From assembly GCA_937952305.1 (NCBI GenBank), contig CALFZO010000052.1, positions 1 to 64,000 on the forward strand: a stretch of 64,000 bases of DNA, read 5' to 3'. The position numbers and the translations under genes are program-made. Positions within the stretch are counted from its first letter, which is position 1. Every line of letters begins with the position of its first letter. The notes below the pieces were generated by a model. It ran no database searches and was not told the DNA's origin. It saw nothing but the letters and a program-made list of their open reading frames with translations. This DNA is from an uncultured Anaerolineales bacterium. Its GTDB lineage: Bacteria; Chloroflexota; Anaerolineae; Anaerolineales; UBA6663. Of this stretch, positions 17,637-27,993 are shown one piece after another.

Positions 17637-17909
17637 TTAGGCCGGTGCGGACGGCGCTGCGCCCGGCTGGGCCCGCCAATCTCGAAAGGCGTCCAGCAGT
17701 TTGCGGCGGGCCTCGTCCGAGAGCGCGGCCGGCGAGAGTTCGCCCGTCAGCCTGATCGTGGCGCGCATCTGGTCGACGTAGACGGCGCAATCCGGGCAGC
17801 CCAGCAGGTGCGCGTCAAAGCGGGCGCAGTCTTCCGGCGGCAAGGCGGCTTCCAGGTAATCGGTGACCAGCTCCACCAATTCCTGGCAGGTCAGAGTTGA
17901 GTCAGGCAT
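17637..17909 (-). CDS. Zinc-finger anti-sigma factor (soluble ZAS)
   Basis: 90 residues. A zf-HC2 type motif has Cys8 near the N-terminus and H-x3-C-x2-C in AHLLGCPDCAVY. It overlaps the 3' end of the sigma gene by 8 nt, so the two are translationally coupled. No membrane segment is present; the protein ends soon after the zinc domain (RDWRAQPGAAPSAPA). This implies a cytoplasmic sensor, possibly of thiol or redox state, rather than a transmembrane one. Confidence 0.85.
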   Translation of the reverse strand: MPDSTLTCQELVELVTDYLEAALPPEDCARFDAHLLGCPDCAVYVDQMRATIRLTGELSPAALSDEARRKLLDAFRDWRAQPGAAPSAPA

Positions 17910-18582
17910 CCGTCGGCTCCCCGGCGCTCTGGTCCGCTTCGATAAACCGCGTCACCGCGCGCCGCACCCTGGCGCGCGCGCGATGCAGCAGCACCCGTTG
18001 ATTAGTCTCGCTCAGACCCAGAACATTACAAATGTCTTGCGCCGCCCAGCCTTCCACGTCGTGGAGCGTGATGACGGCGCGCTGATTGGGCGGCAGATCG
18101 GCGAGGGCAGCTTCCACCTGGCGCAGCAGTTCGCGCCGCTCCACCCGCCCCTCTAGGCCCTCGGTCCCCCACGGCTGGAGCGGCGCCGCCCAGTGGCCCG
18201 CCCACTCCGGATCGCTGGCCGGCAGAAACTTCTCCGGCTCCACGGCCGGCTCGTCGTCGTCGCCGGCCAGGTCGGAAAACGTGATCTCACGACCCGCCCG
18301 TTTGGCGTACGTCAGGGCCGTGTTGGTGAGGATGCGGAACAGCCACGTCTTGAGCGACGACCGGGCCTCGAAGCGCTCCAGGCCGCGCAGCGCGCGCACC
18401 CAGGTCTCCTGGGCTACGTCCTCGGCCAGGGCTGGGTTGCCGACGTAGGTCGTCGCCAGCCGCACCAGGGCGGCGTGGTACTGCTCCACCAGCGCCAAAA
18501 AAGCGGCCTCATCGCCGGCGCGCAGGGCGGCCAGGCGCTGGCTCTCGTCGGGGCGCGACGGCAAAGACGGCAGGTCGGACAT
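17902..18582 (-). CDS. ECF-type RNA polymerase sigma factor
   Basis: 226 residues from the ATG at 18582; the frame is open further but that part has no homologous character. Region 2 runs from AFLALVEQYHAALVRLA through DVAQETWVRALRGLERF and LKTWLFRILTNTALTYAKR. Region 4 is LPPNQRAVITLHDVEGW and the helix-turn-helix ICNVLGLSETNQRVLLHRAR. A ~50-residue acidic linker contains the HWAAPLQPW element seen in one large ECF subgroup. It is followed by its zinc-finger anti-sigma factor. Confidence 0.93.
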   Translation of the reverse strand: MSDLPSLPSRPDESQRLAALRAGDEAAFLALVEQYHAALVRLATTYVGNPALAEDVAQETWVRALRGLERFEARSSLKTWLFRILTNTALTYAKRAGREITFSDLAGDDDEPAVEPEKFLPASDPEWAGHWAAPLQPWGTEGLEGRVERRELLRQVEAALADLPPNQRAVITLHDVEGWAAQDICNVLGLSETNQRVLLHRARARVRRAVTRFIEADQSAGEPTDA

Positions 18583-18589
18583 GGGTTGC

Positions 18590-18595
18590 TTTATA
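18590..18595 (-). promoter_or_regulatory. Possible -10 box for the ECF sigma gene
   Basis: On the minus strand TATAAA lies 7 nt before the chosen ATG, in the same leaderless arrangement as pstS and pabBC. The -35 region is not convincing. Confidence 0.35.
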
Positions 18596-18850
18596 CCAGA
18601 CGGTCGGGGCGGGTAGCAGCTCGGCGCCAGTATAAACCTGACGGCCGCCGCCGCCAACCACGCGTAGAATGCGGGTGCCTTGCGGGCCTGGAGGCAGCTT
18701 TCGCCCTTTGACTTCCCGCACTCGCTCGGGGATAGGCCGCGGCGCGCAGTTTGAGCGGGGTGGAGGGCGCGCCGCGGACACCCTGTAACAAATCTACGGC
18801 GGCCTCGTCTAATCCTGGATCAACCTGGCTGCCCGCAAGGAGGGCTGTCG

Positions 18851-20032
18851 ATGTCCCATACTGATGTAACCGTGTACGGCGCCCCGTGGTGCGGCGACTG
18901 CAAACGCGCCAAGAAGTTCCTGGGCGAGCAACGCGTCCATTACCGCTGGGTGGACGTGGAGCAGGATGCCGCCGGCCTGGCCGTGGTGGAGCGCGCCAAC
19001 AACGGCAAGCGCATCATCCCCACCATCGTGTTTGAAGATGGCAGCCGGCTGGTAGAACCCAGCAACGCCGAACTGGCGGCCAAGCTCGGCCTGCAGACCC
19101 GCGCCAAGCTGGCGTACTACGACCTGATTTGCGTCGGCGGCGGGCCGGCCAGCCTGACGGCGGCGCTGTACGCGGCGCGCGAGGGCCTGGACGTGCTCGT
19201 CATCGAGCAGAGCGGCTTGGGCGGCCAGGCCGGCGTCACCGAACGCCTGGACAACTTCCCCGGCTTCCCGGACGGCATCGGCGGCGGCGAGTTTGCGGAC
19301 CGGCTGGTGCTCCAGGCGCGGCGCTTCGGCGTGGAGCTGCTGCAGGCCCAGGCGGTCACCGGTCTGCGGCGCGAGGCGGAGTCGCTCTACGTCACCACCG
19401 GCGACGGCGCCGAGTACGGCGCGCGGGCGGTGCTGGCGGCCACCGGCTCCACGTACCGGCGGCTGGGTGCGCCCGGCGAGGACGACCTGATCGGCGCCGG
19501 CATCCACTTTTGCGCCACCTGCGACGGGCCGTTCTACAAGGGCCAGCCCGTGGCCGTGATCGGCGGCGGCAACAGCGCCGGCGAGGAGAGCCTGTTCCTG
19601 GCGCGCTTCGTGGACAAGGTGACGGTGCTGGTGCGCGGGCCGGCGCTCACGGCCAGCCAGGTCGTCGTGGACAAGGTGCTGGCGAACCCCAAGATCGAAG
19701 TCCGCTACAACACCGAGGTGACTGAGTTTGTGGGCGCTGGCAAGCTGCGGGCGCTGACCGTGCGCGACCGGGTCAGCGGCGCCACTGCGGCGCTGCAGCC
19801 GGCCGGCGTCTTCGTGTTCATCGGCCAGACCCCCAACAGCAGCTGGCTGCCGGAGGCCGTTCAACGCGACGCGGCCGGTTTCGTCGTCACGCGGCCCAAC
19901 CTGGAAACCAGCCTGCCGGGCGTGTTCGCGGCCGGCGACGTACGCAAGGGCAGCACCAAGCAGGCCGCCTCGGCCGCGGGCGAGGGCGCCACCGCGGCCT
20001 TGATGATCCGTGAATACCTGCGCGAACGCTGA
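18851..20032 (+). CDS. trxB: Glutaredoxin-thioredoxin reductase fusion
   Basis: 393 residues. Residues 1-80 are a glutaredoxin/NrdH-like domain with CGDC at 14-17 and the cis-Pro in RIIPTIVF. Residues ~88-393 are a complete low-molecular-weight thioredoxin reductase: FAD motif VGGGPASLTAALYA, NADPH motif GGGNSAGEES, redox centre CATC at about 221-224, and C-terminal AAGDVRKGSTKQAASAAGEG. An AAGGAGGG ribosome site supports the start. The reductase would pass electrons from NADPH to its own tethered redoxin. The last codons lie 6 nt from the convergent kinase gene. Confidence 0.95.
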   Translation: MSHTDVTVYGAPWCGDCKRAKKFLGEQRVHYRWVDVEQDAAGLAVVERANNGKRIIPTIVFEDGSRLVEPSNAELAAKLGLQTRAKLAYYDLICVGGGPASLTAALYAAREGLDVLVIEQSGLGGQAGVTERLDNFPGFPDGIGGGEFADRLVLQARRFGVELLQAQAVTGLRREAESLYVTTGDGAEYGARAVLAATGSTYRRLGAPGEDDLIGAGIHFCATCDGPFYKGQPVAVIGGGNSAGEESLFLARFVDKVTVLVRGPALTASQVVVDKVLANPKIEVRYNTEVTEFVGAGKLRALTVRDRVSGATAALQPAGVFVFIGQTPNSSWLPEAVQRDAAGFVVTRPNLETSLPGVFAAGDVRKGSTKQAASAAGEGATAALMIREYLRER

Positions 20033-20038
20033 CGGCCG

Positions 20039-20944
20039 TTACGCGTCCAGCCGCGCGCACTCCCGCTCCAGGCCGGCCGCGTCCAGGAAACCTTCGGCGG
20101 CGCCGGCCGTGCCGATCTTGTAAGCCGCGAACACCTGCGCGCGGCGCAAGGCCGTGTACGGGTCGCCGGTCGTGACGAAGCCGTGCAGGAAGGCCGAGAA
20201 CAGGGCATCGCCGGCGCCGATGGTGTTGACGATCGCGCGCGCCCGCACGGCCGGGAAGCGTCCCACGAAGCCATCGCGCCGGACGGCCAGCAGCGCCCCG
20301 TCACCGCCCAGGCCGATCACCACGAGCTGCGCCCCGAAGCGGCCCAGCACCTCCCGCGCCACCGCCTCGGGCGTATCCGGCAGGCGCTCGTGGCTCAGGA
20401 AGAGCACGTCGGCCGCGCGCATGAAATCCTGATTGTAGTCATCGTCCAGGCTGGCCACGGCGTGCACGTCCGTCGCCACCAGGCAGCCGGCCTGCCGGGC
20501 CACCGCCAGGAACGGCCGCGAGAAGTTGATGTTGCACAGGACGGCCAGGTGACAGCCGGCCAGCGCCTGCGCAAAGCGGTCCGGCGGATAGGCGCGCTCC
20601 TGCAGGTCCTTGAGGTCCGCATGGATCTGGCGCCGCCCAGCGCGGTCATAGATGATGACGGACTGGGCCGTGTGGGCGGCCTCCAGCACAAACTCGCCGG
20701 GCACGCCGTCGGCGGCCAGCGCCGCCCGCACCTGCACGGCCGCCGTGTCGCGGCCGATCAGCGAGGCGAAGGCCACCGGGTGCCCGAGCGTCGTCAGGGC
20801 TTTGGCGACGTTGTAGCCCACGCCCGAGACGGTGCTGGCCACGCCGTAAAACGGGTAGTCGACCGGGAAGTAGGGGAGCGGGAAGGCCTCGATCCGCAGC
20901 GTGGTCTCGACATTGATCAGGCCGGAGACGAGCAGACGCTTCAT
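20039..20944 (-). CDS. PfkB-family carbohydrate kinase
   Basis: 301 residues from the ATG at 20944. The PfkB C-terminal signature NTIGAGDALFSAFLHGF carries the catalytic Asp. An N-terminal VSGLINVETTLRIEAFP and the GVGYNVAKALTTLG sugar-binding region resemble ribokinase- and adenosine-kinase-like members. It lies 14 nt downstream of the C-N hydrolase gene, so the two are probably cotranscribed. The sugar or nucleoside substrate is uncertain. Confidence 0.9.
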   Translation of the reverse strand: MKRLLVSGLINVETTLRIEAFPLPYFPVDYPFYGVASTVSGVGYNVAKALTTLGHPVAFASLIGRDTAAVQVRAALAADGVPGEFVLEAAHTAQSVIIYDRAGRRQIHADLKDLQERAYPPDRFAQALAGCHLAVLCNINFSRPFLAVARQAGCLVATDVHAVASLDDDYNQDFMRAADVLFLSHERLPDTPEAVAREVLGRFGAQLVVIGLGGDGALLAVRRDGFVGRFPAVRARAIVNTIGAGDALFSAFLHGFVTTGDPYTALRRAQVFAAYKIGTAGAAEGFLDAAGLERECARLDA

Positions 20945-20958
20945 CGCGGCGCAACCGG

Positions 20959-21945
20959 TCAGCGCTGCGTGCGCGGGTACGGGTGGCCGGCTTCGTCCAC
21001 GCGCTGGAAGGGTGGGCGCACCTCGGTGCCGGTCAGCGCGCCGTAACGGTGCGGCCGCCGGAAGGCGTCGCCCCACACCTCGCGCTCGCGGTAATCGCGC
21101 AGCTGCTCCAGATCAAACGACGCCACCAGCACGCCTTCGGCCTCGCCGGCCTCGGCCAGGCACGTATCCCGCGAGCGGCCGTCGCGGTCAAAGGCGATGG
21201 GGTCATAGGCGACCGAGTGGCCGTTGTCGGCCGGCGCCGCGTAATTGGCCAGCGCCACCCCGACCATGTTCTCGTAGGCGCGCGCGCGCAGTTGGCCGAG
21301 GCGGTTGGCCTCCATCTCGCAGGCGTTCGGCACCAGGATGATCTCGGCGCCCTTGAGCATCAACAGCCGCGCCGCCTCTGGAAACTCGCGGTCGAAACAG
21401 ATCATGGCCCCCACCCGCACCGGCCCCTGAGCGGTGTCCAGTTCGGCCGCGAGGAACTCGTCGCCGGGCGTGCAGGCCGCCTCGCGGTAGTCAAAATCGC
21501 AGGTGTGCACCTTGGCGTACGTGAAGAGCTGGTCGCCGTGCCGGTCGAACACCGTCACGGCGTTGCGCGGCGCGCCGGGCCAGCGCTGCAGATAAGTGAT
21601 GGCGATGGCCATTTCCAGCTCGCGCGCCAGGTCGGCGAAGTGGCGCACGAACGGGCTCTCGACGCCGATCGCCTGGGCCTGCCAGCGCGCGCGGGCCTGC
21701 TCGCTGTCCGGCAGCAGCGGCGCGGCTCCCGGACCCCAGAAGCGCGGCGCCCGCCACAGGTCGCCGTGCACGGCCTCGGCCGGCACAAACCCGGCATAGC
21801 CGATGTTCCACATCTCCGGGAAGAGCGCCAGGTCGGCGCCCAGCGCTTTGGCCTGCCGGCAGAACTCGGTCCCCTTGCGCAGGTTAGCCGCCTGATCATC
21901 GCCGTGCGGCGTCAGCTGCAACATGGCTACTTGAAAGTTGCTCAT
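20959..21945 (-). CDS. Carbon-nitrogen hydrolase (nitrilase superfamily)
   Basis: 328 residues from the ATG at 21945. The catalytic triad is visible: Glu in LFPEMWN, Lys in YAKVHTCDF, and Cys in GAMICFDREFPE. The family hydrolyses amides or N-carbamoyl groups (omega-amidase, N-carbamoylputrescine amidase and similar); this member is somewhat longer than Nit2 proteins. Upstream partner of a PfkB kinase. It is divergent from pabBC, with TACAAT on the minus strand at 22017-22022 as a candidate -10. Confidence 0.9.
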   Translation of the reverse strand: MSNFQVAMLQLTPHGDDQAANLRKGTEFCRQAKALGADLALFPEMWNIGYAGFVPAEAVHGDLWRAPRFWGPGAAPLLPDSEQARARWQAQAIGVESPFVRHFADLARELEMAIAITYLQRWPGAPRNAVTVFDRHGDQLFTYAKVHTCDFDYREAACTPGDEFLAAELDTAQGPVRVGAMICFDREFPEAARLLMLKGAEIILVPNACEMEANRLGQLRARAYENMVGVALANYAAPADNGHSVAYDPIAFDRDGRSRDTCLAEAGEAEGVLVASFDLEQLRDYREREVWGDAFRRPHRYGALTGTEVRPPFQRVDEAGHPYPRTQR

Positions 21946-22040
21946 CGCCACCTCACCGGCTGGCGCGGCCCAGACGGCGCCGGCCGCGCCAGCCACAGCC
22001 CGTTCCAACCGCGCCTATTGTACTGGACGCTGCCGCCGTG

Positions 22041-22069
22041 TTGGCCGGACCTCGACTTTTGTGGATAAT
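22041..22069 (+). promoter_or_regulatory. Promoter of the pabBC fusion gene
   Basis: TTGGCC (22041-22046), 17-bp spacer, GATAAT (22064-22069). The ATG begins 6 nt after the -10, so the mRNA is predicted to be leaderless; no ribosome-binding site is present. Confidence 0.6.
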
Positions 22070-22075
22070 GCCGGC

Positions 22076-23830
22076 ATGCACGGTGACGTCATCCTCCACG
22101 ACGCCGCGACGCGGCAATGGCTGGCCTTCCAAACGCCGCGCGTCATCTGCCAGGCGGACCGGCTGGACGAGGTGCTGCCGCAGTTGCGCCACGTCGAGGC
22201 GCTGGTGGGCCAGGGTCTGCACGCCGCCGGCTTCCTGAGCTACGAGGCCGCGCCGGCCTTCGACCCGGCGCTGACGGCGCAGCCGCCCGCCGACTTCCCG
22301 CTGCTCTGGTTCGGCCTGTATGCGCCACCCGCAGTGATCCAGTTGCCGCCGCCCGAGGCTGACCGCTTGGCGCAGGCGCCAGACGCCTGGACCCCGTCGG
22401 TGACCCCGCCGGCCTACACCGCCGCCATCGCCGCCATCAAAGACCACATCGCGCGCGGCGACACTTACCAGGTCAATTACACGCTGCGGCTGCGCGCGCC
22501 GTTCACGGACGACCCGTGGGCGCTCTTCCTGCGCCTCGCGGACGCGCAGCGCGCCGACTACGGCGCCTACCTGGACCTGGGCCGCTGGGTGATCGCGTCC
22601 GCCTCGCCGGAGCTGTTCTTCCGGCTGACAGGCAGCCACCTGGAGGCCCGGCCGATGAAGGGCACGGCGGCGCGCGGGCGCACACTGGCCGAGGACGAGG
22701 CCCAGGCCGCCTGGCTGAGCGCCTCGGCCAAGAACCGCGCTGAGAACGTCATGATCGTGGATATGCTGCGCAACGACCTGGGCCGCGTGGCCGACCTCGG
22801 CAGCGTCGCGGTGCCCGCCCTCTTCACGCTCGAGCGCTATCCCACCGTCTGGCAGATGACGTCCACGGTCACGGCCCAGACCTCGGCCGCCTTCACCGAT
22901 ATCTTCCGGGCGCTGTTCCCGTGCGCGTCCATCACCGGGGCGCCCAAGCCGCGCACCATGCGCCTGATCCGCAACTTGGAGAGCGGGCCGCGCCGCCTGT
23001 ACACGGGCGCCATCGGCTACCTGGCCCCGCAGCAGGCCGGCCGGCCGCGCCAGGCGCAGTTCAACGTCGCCATCCGGACGGTCGTCGTGGATCGGAGCAG
23101 CGGCCAGGCTGAGTATGGCGTGGGCGGCGGCATCGTCTGGGACTCAGACGCCGACGACGAGTACGCCGAGGCCCTGCTGAAAGCCAACGTGCTGCGCCGG
23201 AGCCGGCAGACTTTTGAACTCCTGGAGACGCTGCGCTGGGACGCCGCGAGCGGCTTCATGTTGCTGGACCGGCACCTGGCGCGCCTGCGGGACTCGGCCG
23301 CCTACTTCGGCTTTCGGCTGGACGTGGCGGACGTGCAGCGGCGGCTGGCGGAACAGACCGCGCTGCTGGGCGCGAGCGCGCACCGCCTGCGCGTGCTGGT
23401 GGCCGAGGCCGGGGCAGTGCGGGTGGAGGCTTATCCGCTGGCGGAGGCCGAGGCCGGTCCGGTGCGGCTGCGCCTGGCGCCCCAGCCCGTGGACAGCGCC
23501 GACGTCTTTCTCTATCACAAGACCACGCGCCGCCAGGTGTACGAGGCGGCGCGGGCCGCCTGCCCGGACGCCGACGAGGTGGTGTTGTGGAACGAGCGTG
23601 GGGAGTTAACCGAGACCACTATCGGCAACCTGGCGGCCTGTCTGGATGACGAATGGGTGACGCCGCCGGTGACATGCGGGCTGCTGCCCGGAACCTATCG
23701 GGCGCACTTGCTGGCCGAGGGCCGCCTGCGCGAGCGTGTCTTGACGCGGGAGGATATGCAGCGCGTGCGGGCCTGGGCCGTCGTCAACTCGGTGCGGCTG
23801 TGGCGGCCGGCCCAGTGGCTGGCGTCCTAG
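22076..23830 (+). CDS. pabB: Aminodeoxychorismate synthase I fused to aminodeoxychorismate lyase (PabB-PabC)
   Basis: 584 residues from the ATG at 22076. The N-terminal ~400 residues are a chorismate-binding enzyme: DTYQVNYTLRLRAPF, ASPELFFRLTG, RPMKGTAARG, KNRAENVMIVDMLRNDLGR and CASITGAPKPRTM. The Lys in PMKGT matches PabB, whereas anthranilate synthase normally has Ala there. The C-terminal ~180 residues are a class IV PLP aminotransferase-fold lyase: HKTTRRQVYEAA, WNERGELTETTIGNLA and LLPGTYRAHLL. The fusion would convert chorismate through ADC to 4-aminobenzoate for folate. The glutamine amidotransferase PabA is not in the window. Confidence 0.93.
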   Translation: MHGDVILHDAATRQWLAFQTPRVICQADRLDEVLPQLRHVEALVGQGLHAAGFLSYEAAPAFDPALTAQPPADFPLLWFGLYAPPAVIQLPPPEADRLAQAPDAWTPSVTPPAYTAAIAAIKDHIARGDTYQVNYTLRLRAPFTDDPWALFLRLADAQRADYGAYLDLGRWVIASASPELFFRLTGSHLEARPMKGTAARGRTLAEDEAQAAWLSASAKNRAENVMIVDMLRNDLGRVADLGSVAVPALFTLERYPTVWQMTSTVTAQTSAAFTDIFRALFPCASITGAPKPRTMRLIRNLESGPRRLYTGAIGYLAPQQAGRPRQAQFNVAIRTVVVDRSSGQAEYGVGGGIVWDSDADDEYAEALLKANVLRRSRQTFELLETLRWDAASGFMLLDRHLARLRDSAAYFGFRLDVADVQRRLAEQTALLGASAHRLRVLVAEAGAVRVEAYPLAEAEAGPVRLRLAPQPVDSADVFLYHKTTRRQVYEAARAACPDADEVVLWNERGELTETTIGNLAACLDDEWVTPPVTCGLLPGTYRAHLLAEGRLRERVLTREDMQRVRAWAVVNSVRLWRPAQWLAS

Positions 23831-24386
23831 CCCTCCCCCAGACGCGCGCGCAGCGCCTGCCACCAGGCCGGATGACTCGGGTCCACCATCTCTGGCTCAA
23901 AGCCCAGGCTCAGGTAGAGCCGGATCGCGGGCAGGCGGAAATCCTCGGTCTTGAGGAAGATGTACCGATGGCCGCGTTCGCGCGCAAAAGCCAGCACCGC
24001 CTGGCACACCCAGCGCCCCAGCCCGCGCCCACGATGCTCGGGCAGCACCGCCACCCAACCCAGCTCTGAGTACTCGCCCTCGGCGCCCTGATACAGGAAC
24101 GGAACGTGCAGGCCGTCCCCACCGGCCGGCCGGCGTGCGCGGCGAAGAACGCGCCGGCCAGCGGCAGCGGCGCCCGCTCACCCGCCAGCATGCGGTCCAG
24201 GCGTGCGCGGTCCCACTCGCCGAAGGTGCCGGTTGCCAGGAGCGCCACCCAGGCGTCTTCATCACCGGGCCGGAAGGCGCGCAGCGCGTAGCCGGGCACC
24301 GGCCGGGGCGGCGCCAACTGATCGAAGCGGCGGAACCCCAGGCGCAGTTGCGGGACGGCCGGGAGGGGCTGGGCCGCGTCACTCAT
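23827..24386 (-). pseudogene. GNAT N-acetyltransferase, disrupted by a -1 frameshift
   Basis: The N-terminal half (MSDAAQPLPAVPQLRLG through HAGRPVGTACTF) is in one frame. The C-terminal half (LYQGAEGEYSELGW, VAVLPEHRGRGLGRWVCQAV, FLKTEDFRLPAIRLYLSLGF) is in another. Both read as good GNAT sequence, including the acetyl-CoA motif RGRGLG. The frames join near 24090-24105; restoring one C in the minus-strand TTCCTG run would give a continuous protein of about 185 residues. The start overlaps the permease stop by 8 nt, so this is the third gene of the ABC operon. It may be a true recent lesion or a single-base sequence error. Confidence 0.8.
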
Positions 24387-26768
24387 ACGCCAGCACATCG
24401 CGGACCGTCAGCCGCACCGCATTCCAGGCCGGCAGCAAGCTCGCCAGCCAGGCCAGCCCCAGCACCACCGCCAGCCAGATCACAAAGCCTTCCACGGAGA
24501 CGGCCACCTGCAGGTCCACGGCGAAGATCGCGCCGACGATGGCGGCCAGGCCCGCGCTCATCGGCAGAGCCAGCAGCAGCCCCAGCCCCCAACTGAGCAG
24601 GCCGATCAGCAAGCCCTCCACCACGACGATCTGGAAGACCTTGCCGTTGGCGGCGCCGACGGCGCGCATGACGCCGATCTCGCGCGTGCGCTCGAGCACG
24701 TTCAGGCTCATGGTGCCGGCCAGCCCCAGCGCGCCCACCAACCCCACCATCACCGCCATCGGCGCCAGGAAGGCGATGATCAGGTTGACGCCCTGGCTCA
24801 CCTGGGCCTTCAACTCGGCGCTGGTCTGCACGAAGGCCTTGACCTGGCGGGCCTCGAAGGCCTGGAGCAGCGCCTGGGCCACACGCTGCTGCGTGGCCAG
24901 ATCAGTCTGCCTGAGCGCCAGCCGGTATTCGCCCGCGAAGCTGCCGGCGTTGGTCACCCGCCCCAGATAATCGTAGGGCGCGTAAAGGACGTAGTTGCCG
25001 CCGCTCGTCCCCAGGAAACGCATCACGCCCACCACGGTCAGTGTCACGCGCCGCTCATTGAGCGTGGCCGGCAACTGGCGGCCCGGCTGCAGGTCCGGAT
25101 AGCGGGCCAGGAAGTCTGTGCCCACCACCACCGCGCTCTGGTCGCCGGGCTGCAGCCAGCGGCCCTGCTCCAGGATCGGCTTGATCATCGTGCTCTCGGG
25201 CGGAACCCCGATCACGGTCAGGTTGTCGACGGCGCGGCCGTCGGCGTTGAGCAGTTTTCCGGCCGCCCCCACCCACGCTTCCAGGCCCGTCACTTCCGGG
25301 ATGGCCAGGGCCACCTGGCGCACCTCGGCGATCTGCTGCGGGCCGCCGGTGAAACTCAGGTTCACGTCGGACAAGAAGGTGTCCAGGAAGCCGTTAATGG
25401 CCACGGTGAGTGAGGCGCGCACGTTGAAGACGGCGATGAAGATCGCGCCGGCCAGGGTCAACGTGATCAGGGTCAGCGCCAGGCGGCCCTTGCGCCGGAA
25501 GGTGTTCCGCAGCGAGATCAGGAGCGGGCGGGAGAGGGCGCGCACGCGCTCCAGGATTTGGTCAAACCAGCTCCGGCCGAAGTGGCCCCGCCCCAGGCCG
25601 TAGCTGGCAATGGCCTCGCGCACGGTCAGCCGCGCGCCGCGCAGCACCGGCCCGAGCGCGGCCAGCATCGGCACCACCAGGCTGATGGCCGCCATCCCCG
25701 CGATCACCAGCGGCGGCATCTGGAAGGCCGCCAGGTCGAAGTTCAACGCGGCCGCCAGGTTCGTGCACAGCAGGTAGGCGGCCCCGGTCGCCAGCGGCGC
25801 GGCCAGCAGGAAGGCGAGCACGCCGAAGCCCAGCACCAGCGCCAAATACATGCGCACGATCTGGCCCGTGCGCGCGCCGATGGCCTTCATCATGCCGATC
25901 TGGCGGACGTGCTGGGCCAGCAGCCCGTTGAGGGTGTTGACCACCAGAAAGCTGCTCAAGAACAGCGAGAACAGGCCCACCGCGCCCAACAGCAGGATCA
26001 GACTCTGGATCACCTGGTAAGCCGGGTGCTGGCCCGGCGTCGGCACCACGGTGTAGAACACGGTCCGGCCGGTCCGCTCGATCCGCTCGGCCACCTGCTT
26101 GGCGACGGCCTCAATGTGCGCGGCGTCCAGGCGGTTGTCGGTCACCGTCAGGTCGAGCTGGTCGTAGTAGCGGGTCTCGCCCAGCCATTCCAGGCCGGCC
26201 TCGGTCAGGTAGGCTTCGATCTGGTTGGTCAGCGTGGCCGGGGCCGAGGCGGCGTTGAACACGGTGCCGGCCAACGTCAGCTGGCGCTGCCGGCCGTCGG
26301 CCAGCTCCACGGTCAGCGTGTCACCGATCTGGGCGCCGGTCAGCGGCAGCGACGTCCGCTCCACCACGAGCCCGCGCGGCCCCGGCTGAGCCGCGCCCTG
26401 CTCCAGGCGCAGGCGCCCGATCCGCACGGCCTCCAGGTCCGGAAGCACGGTGATGGTCAGGTCCTTCCACGTGTCCGGGCCGACCAGCAGACGCAGGCCC
26501 GCCAGGGTGCGGCGCCCTTCAGCCTCGGCCACGCCCGGCACCCGCCGCGCGGCGCTGATGACGTCGTCGTCGAAAGGCGTCACGTACAGGCTGGCGTGGG
26601 CCGGATTGGCGGCCAGGTAACCGACCGAGAACGTCTCGCTCAGCACCAGATAGGCGCCGCCCACCGTGCCGACGGCGAAGACGCCGACCGCGATCGACAG
26701 CACCACCAGCAGCGTCCGGACCGGGCTGCCGACCAGATCGGCCCAGACCTTGCGCCAGCGCGGCCGGT

Positions 26769-26772
<4 letters not shown>
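24379..26772 (-). CDS. FtsX-like ABC transporter permease (MacB/LolCE type)
   Basis: 797 residues with the duplicated architecture of large FtsX permeases. A membrane helix (about 18-38) and a periplasmic domain are followed by three helices ending near 380. A linker leads to a second N-terminal helix (about 440-460), a second periplasmic domain and three C-terminal helices (NLIIAFLAPMAVMVGLVGALG, VVVEGLLIGLLSWGLGLLL, FVIWLAVVLGLAWLASLLP). The family moves lipids, lipoproteins or peptides out of the membrane rather than importing solutes. Its ATG overlaps the ATPase stop codon (ATGA), so it forms a unit with the upstream ATPase. Confidence 0.9.
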
Positions 26773-27923
<1,151 letters not shown>

Positions 27924-27964
27924 CGGCTGCTCCTGGATCGGGCGCGGCCGCGGCCGCGCTCGGT

Positions 27965-27993
27965 TTGACAGGCAACTTGCGCTAGAGTATAAG
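27965..27993 (+). promoter_or_regulatory. Sigma-70 type promoter of the patatin-WS/DGAT operon
   Basis: TTGACA (27965-27970), 17-bp spacer, TATAAG (27988-27993), the best -35/-10 pair in the window. It would give a ~120-nt leader before the gene at 28123. The octamer TTGACAGG recurs at 27998-28005, a possible operator or second -35. The minus strand also offers TATACT over the same bases for the ABC operon. Confidence 0.65.
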
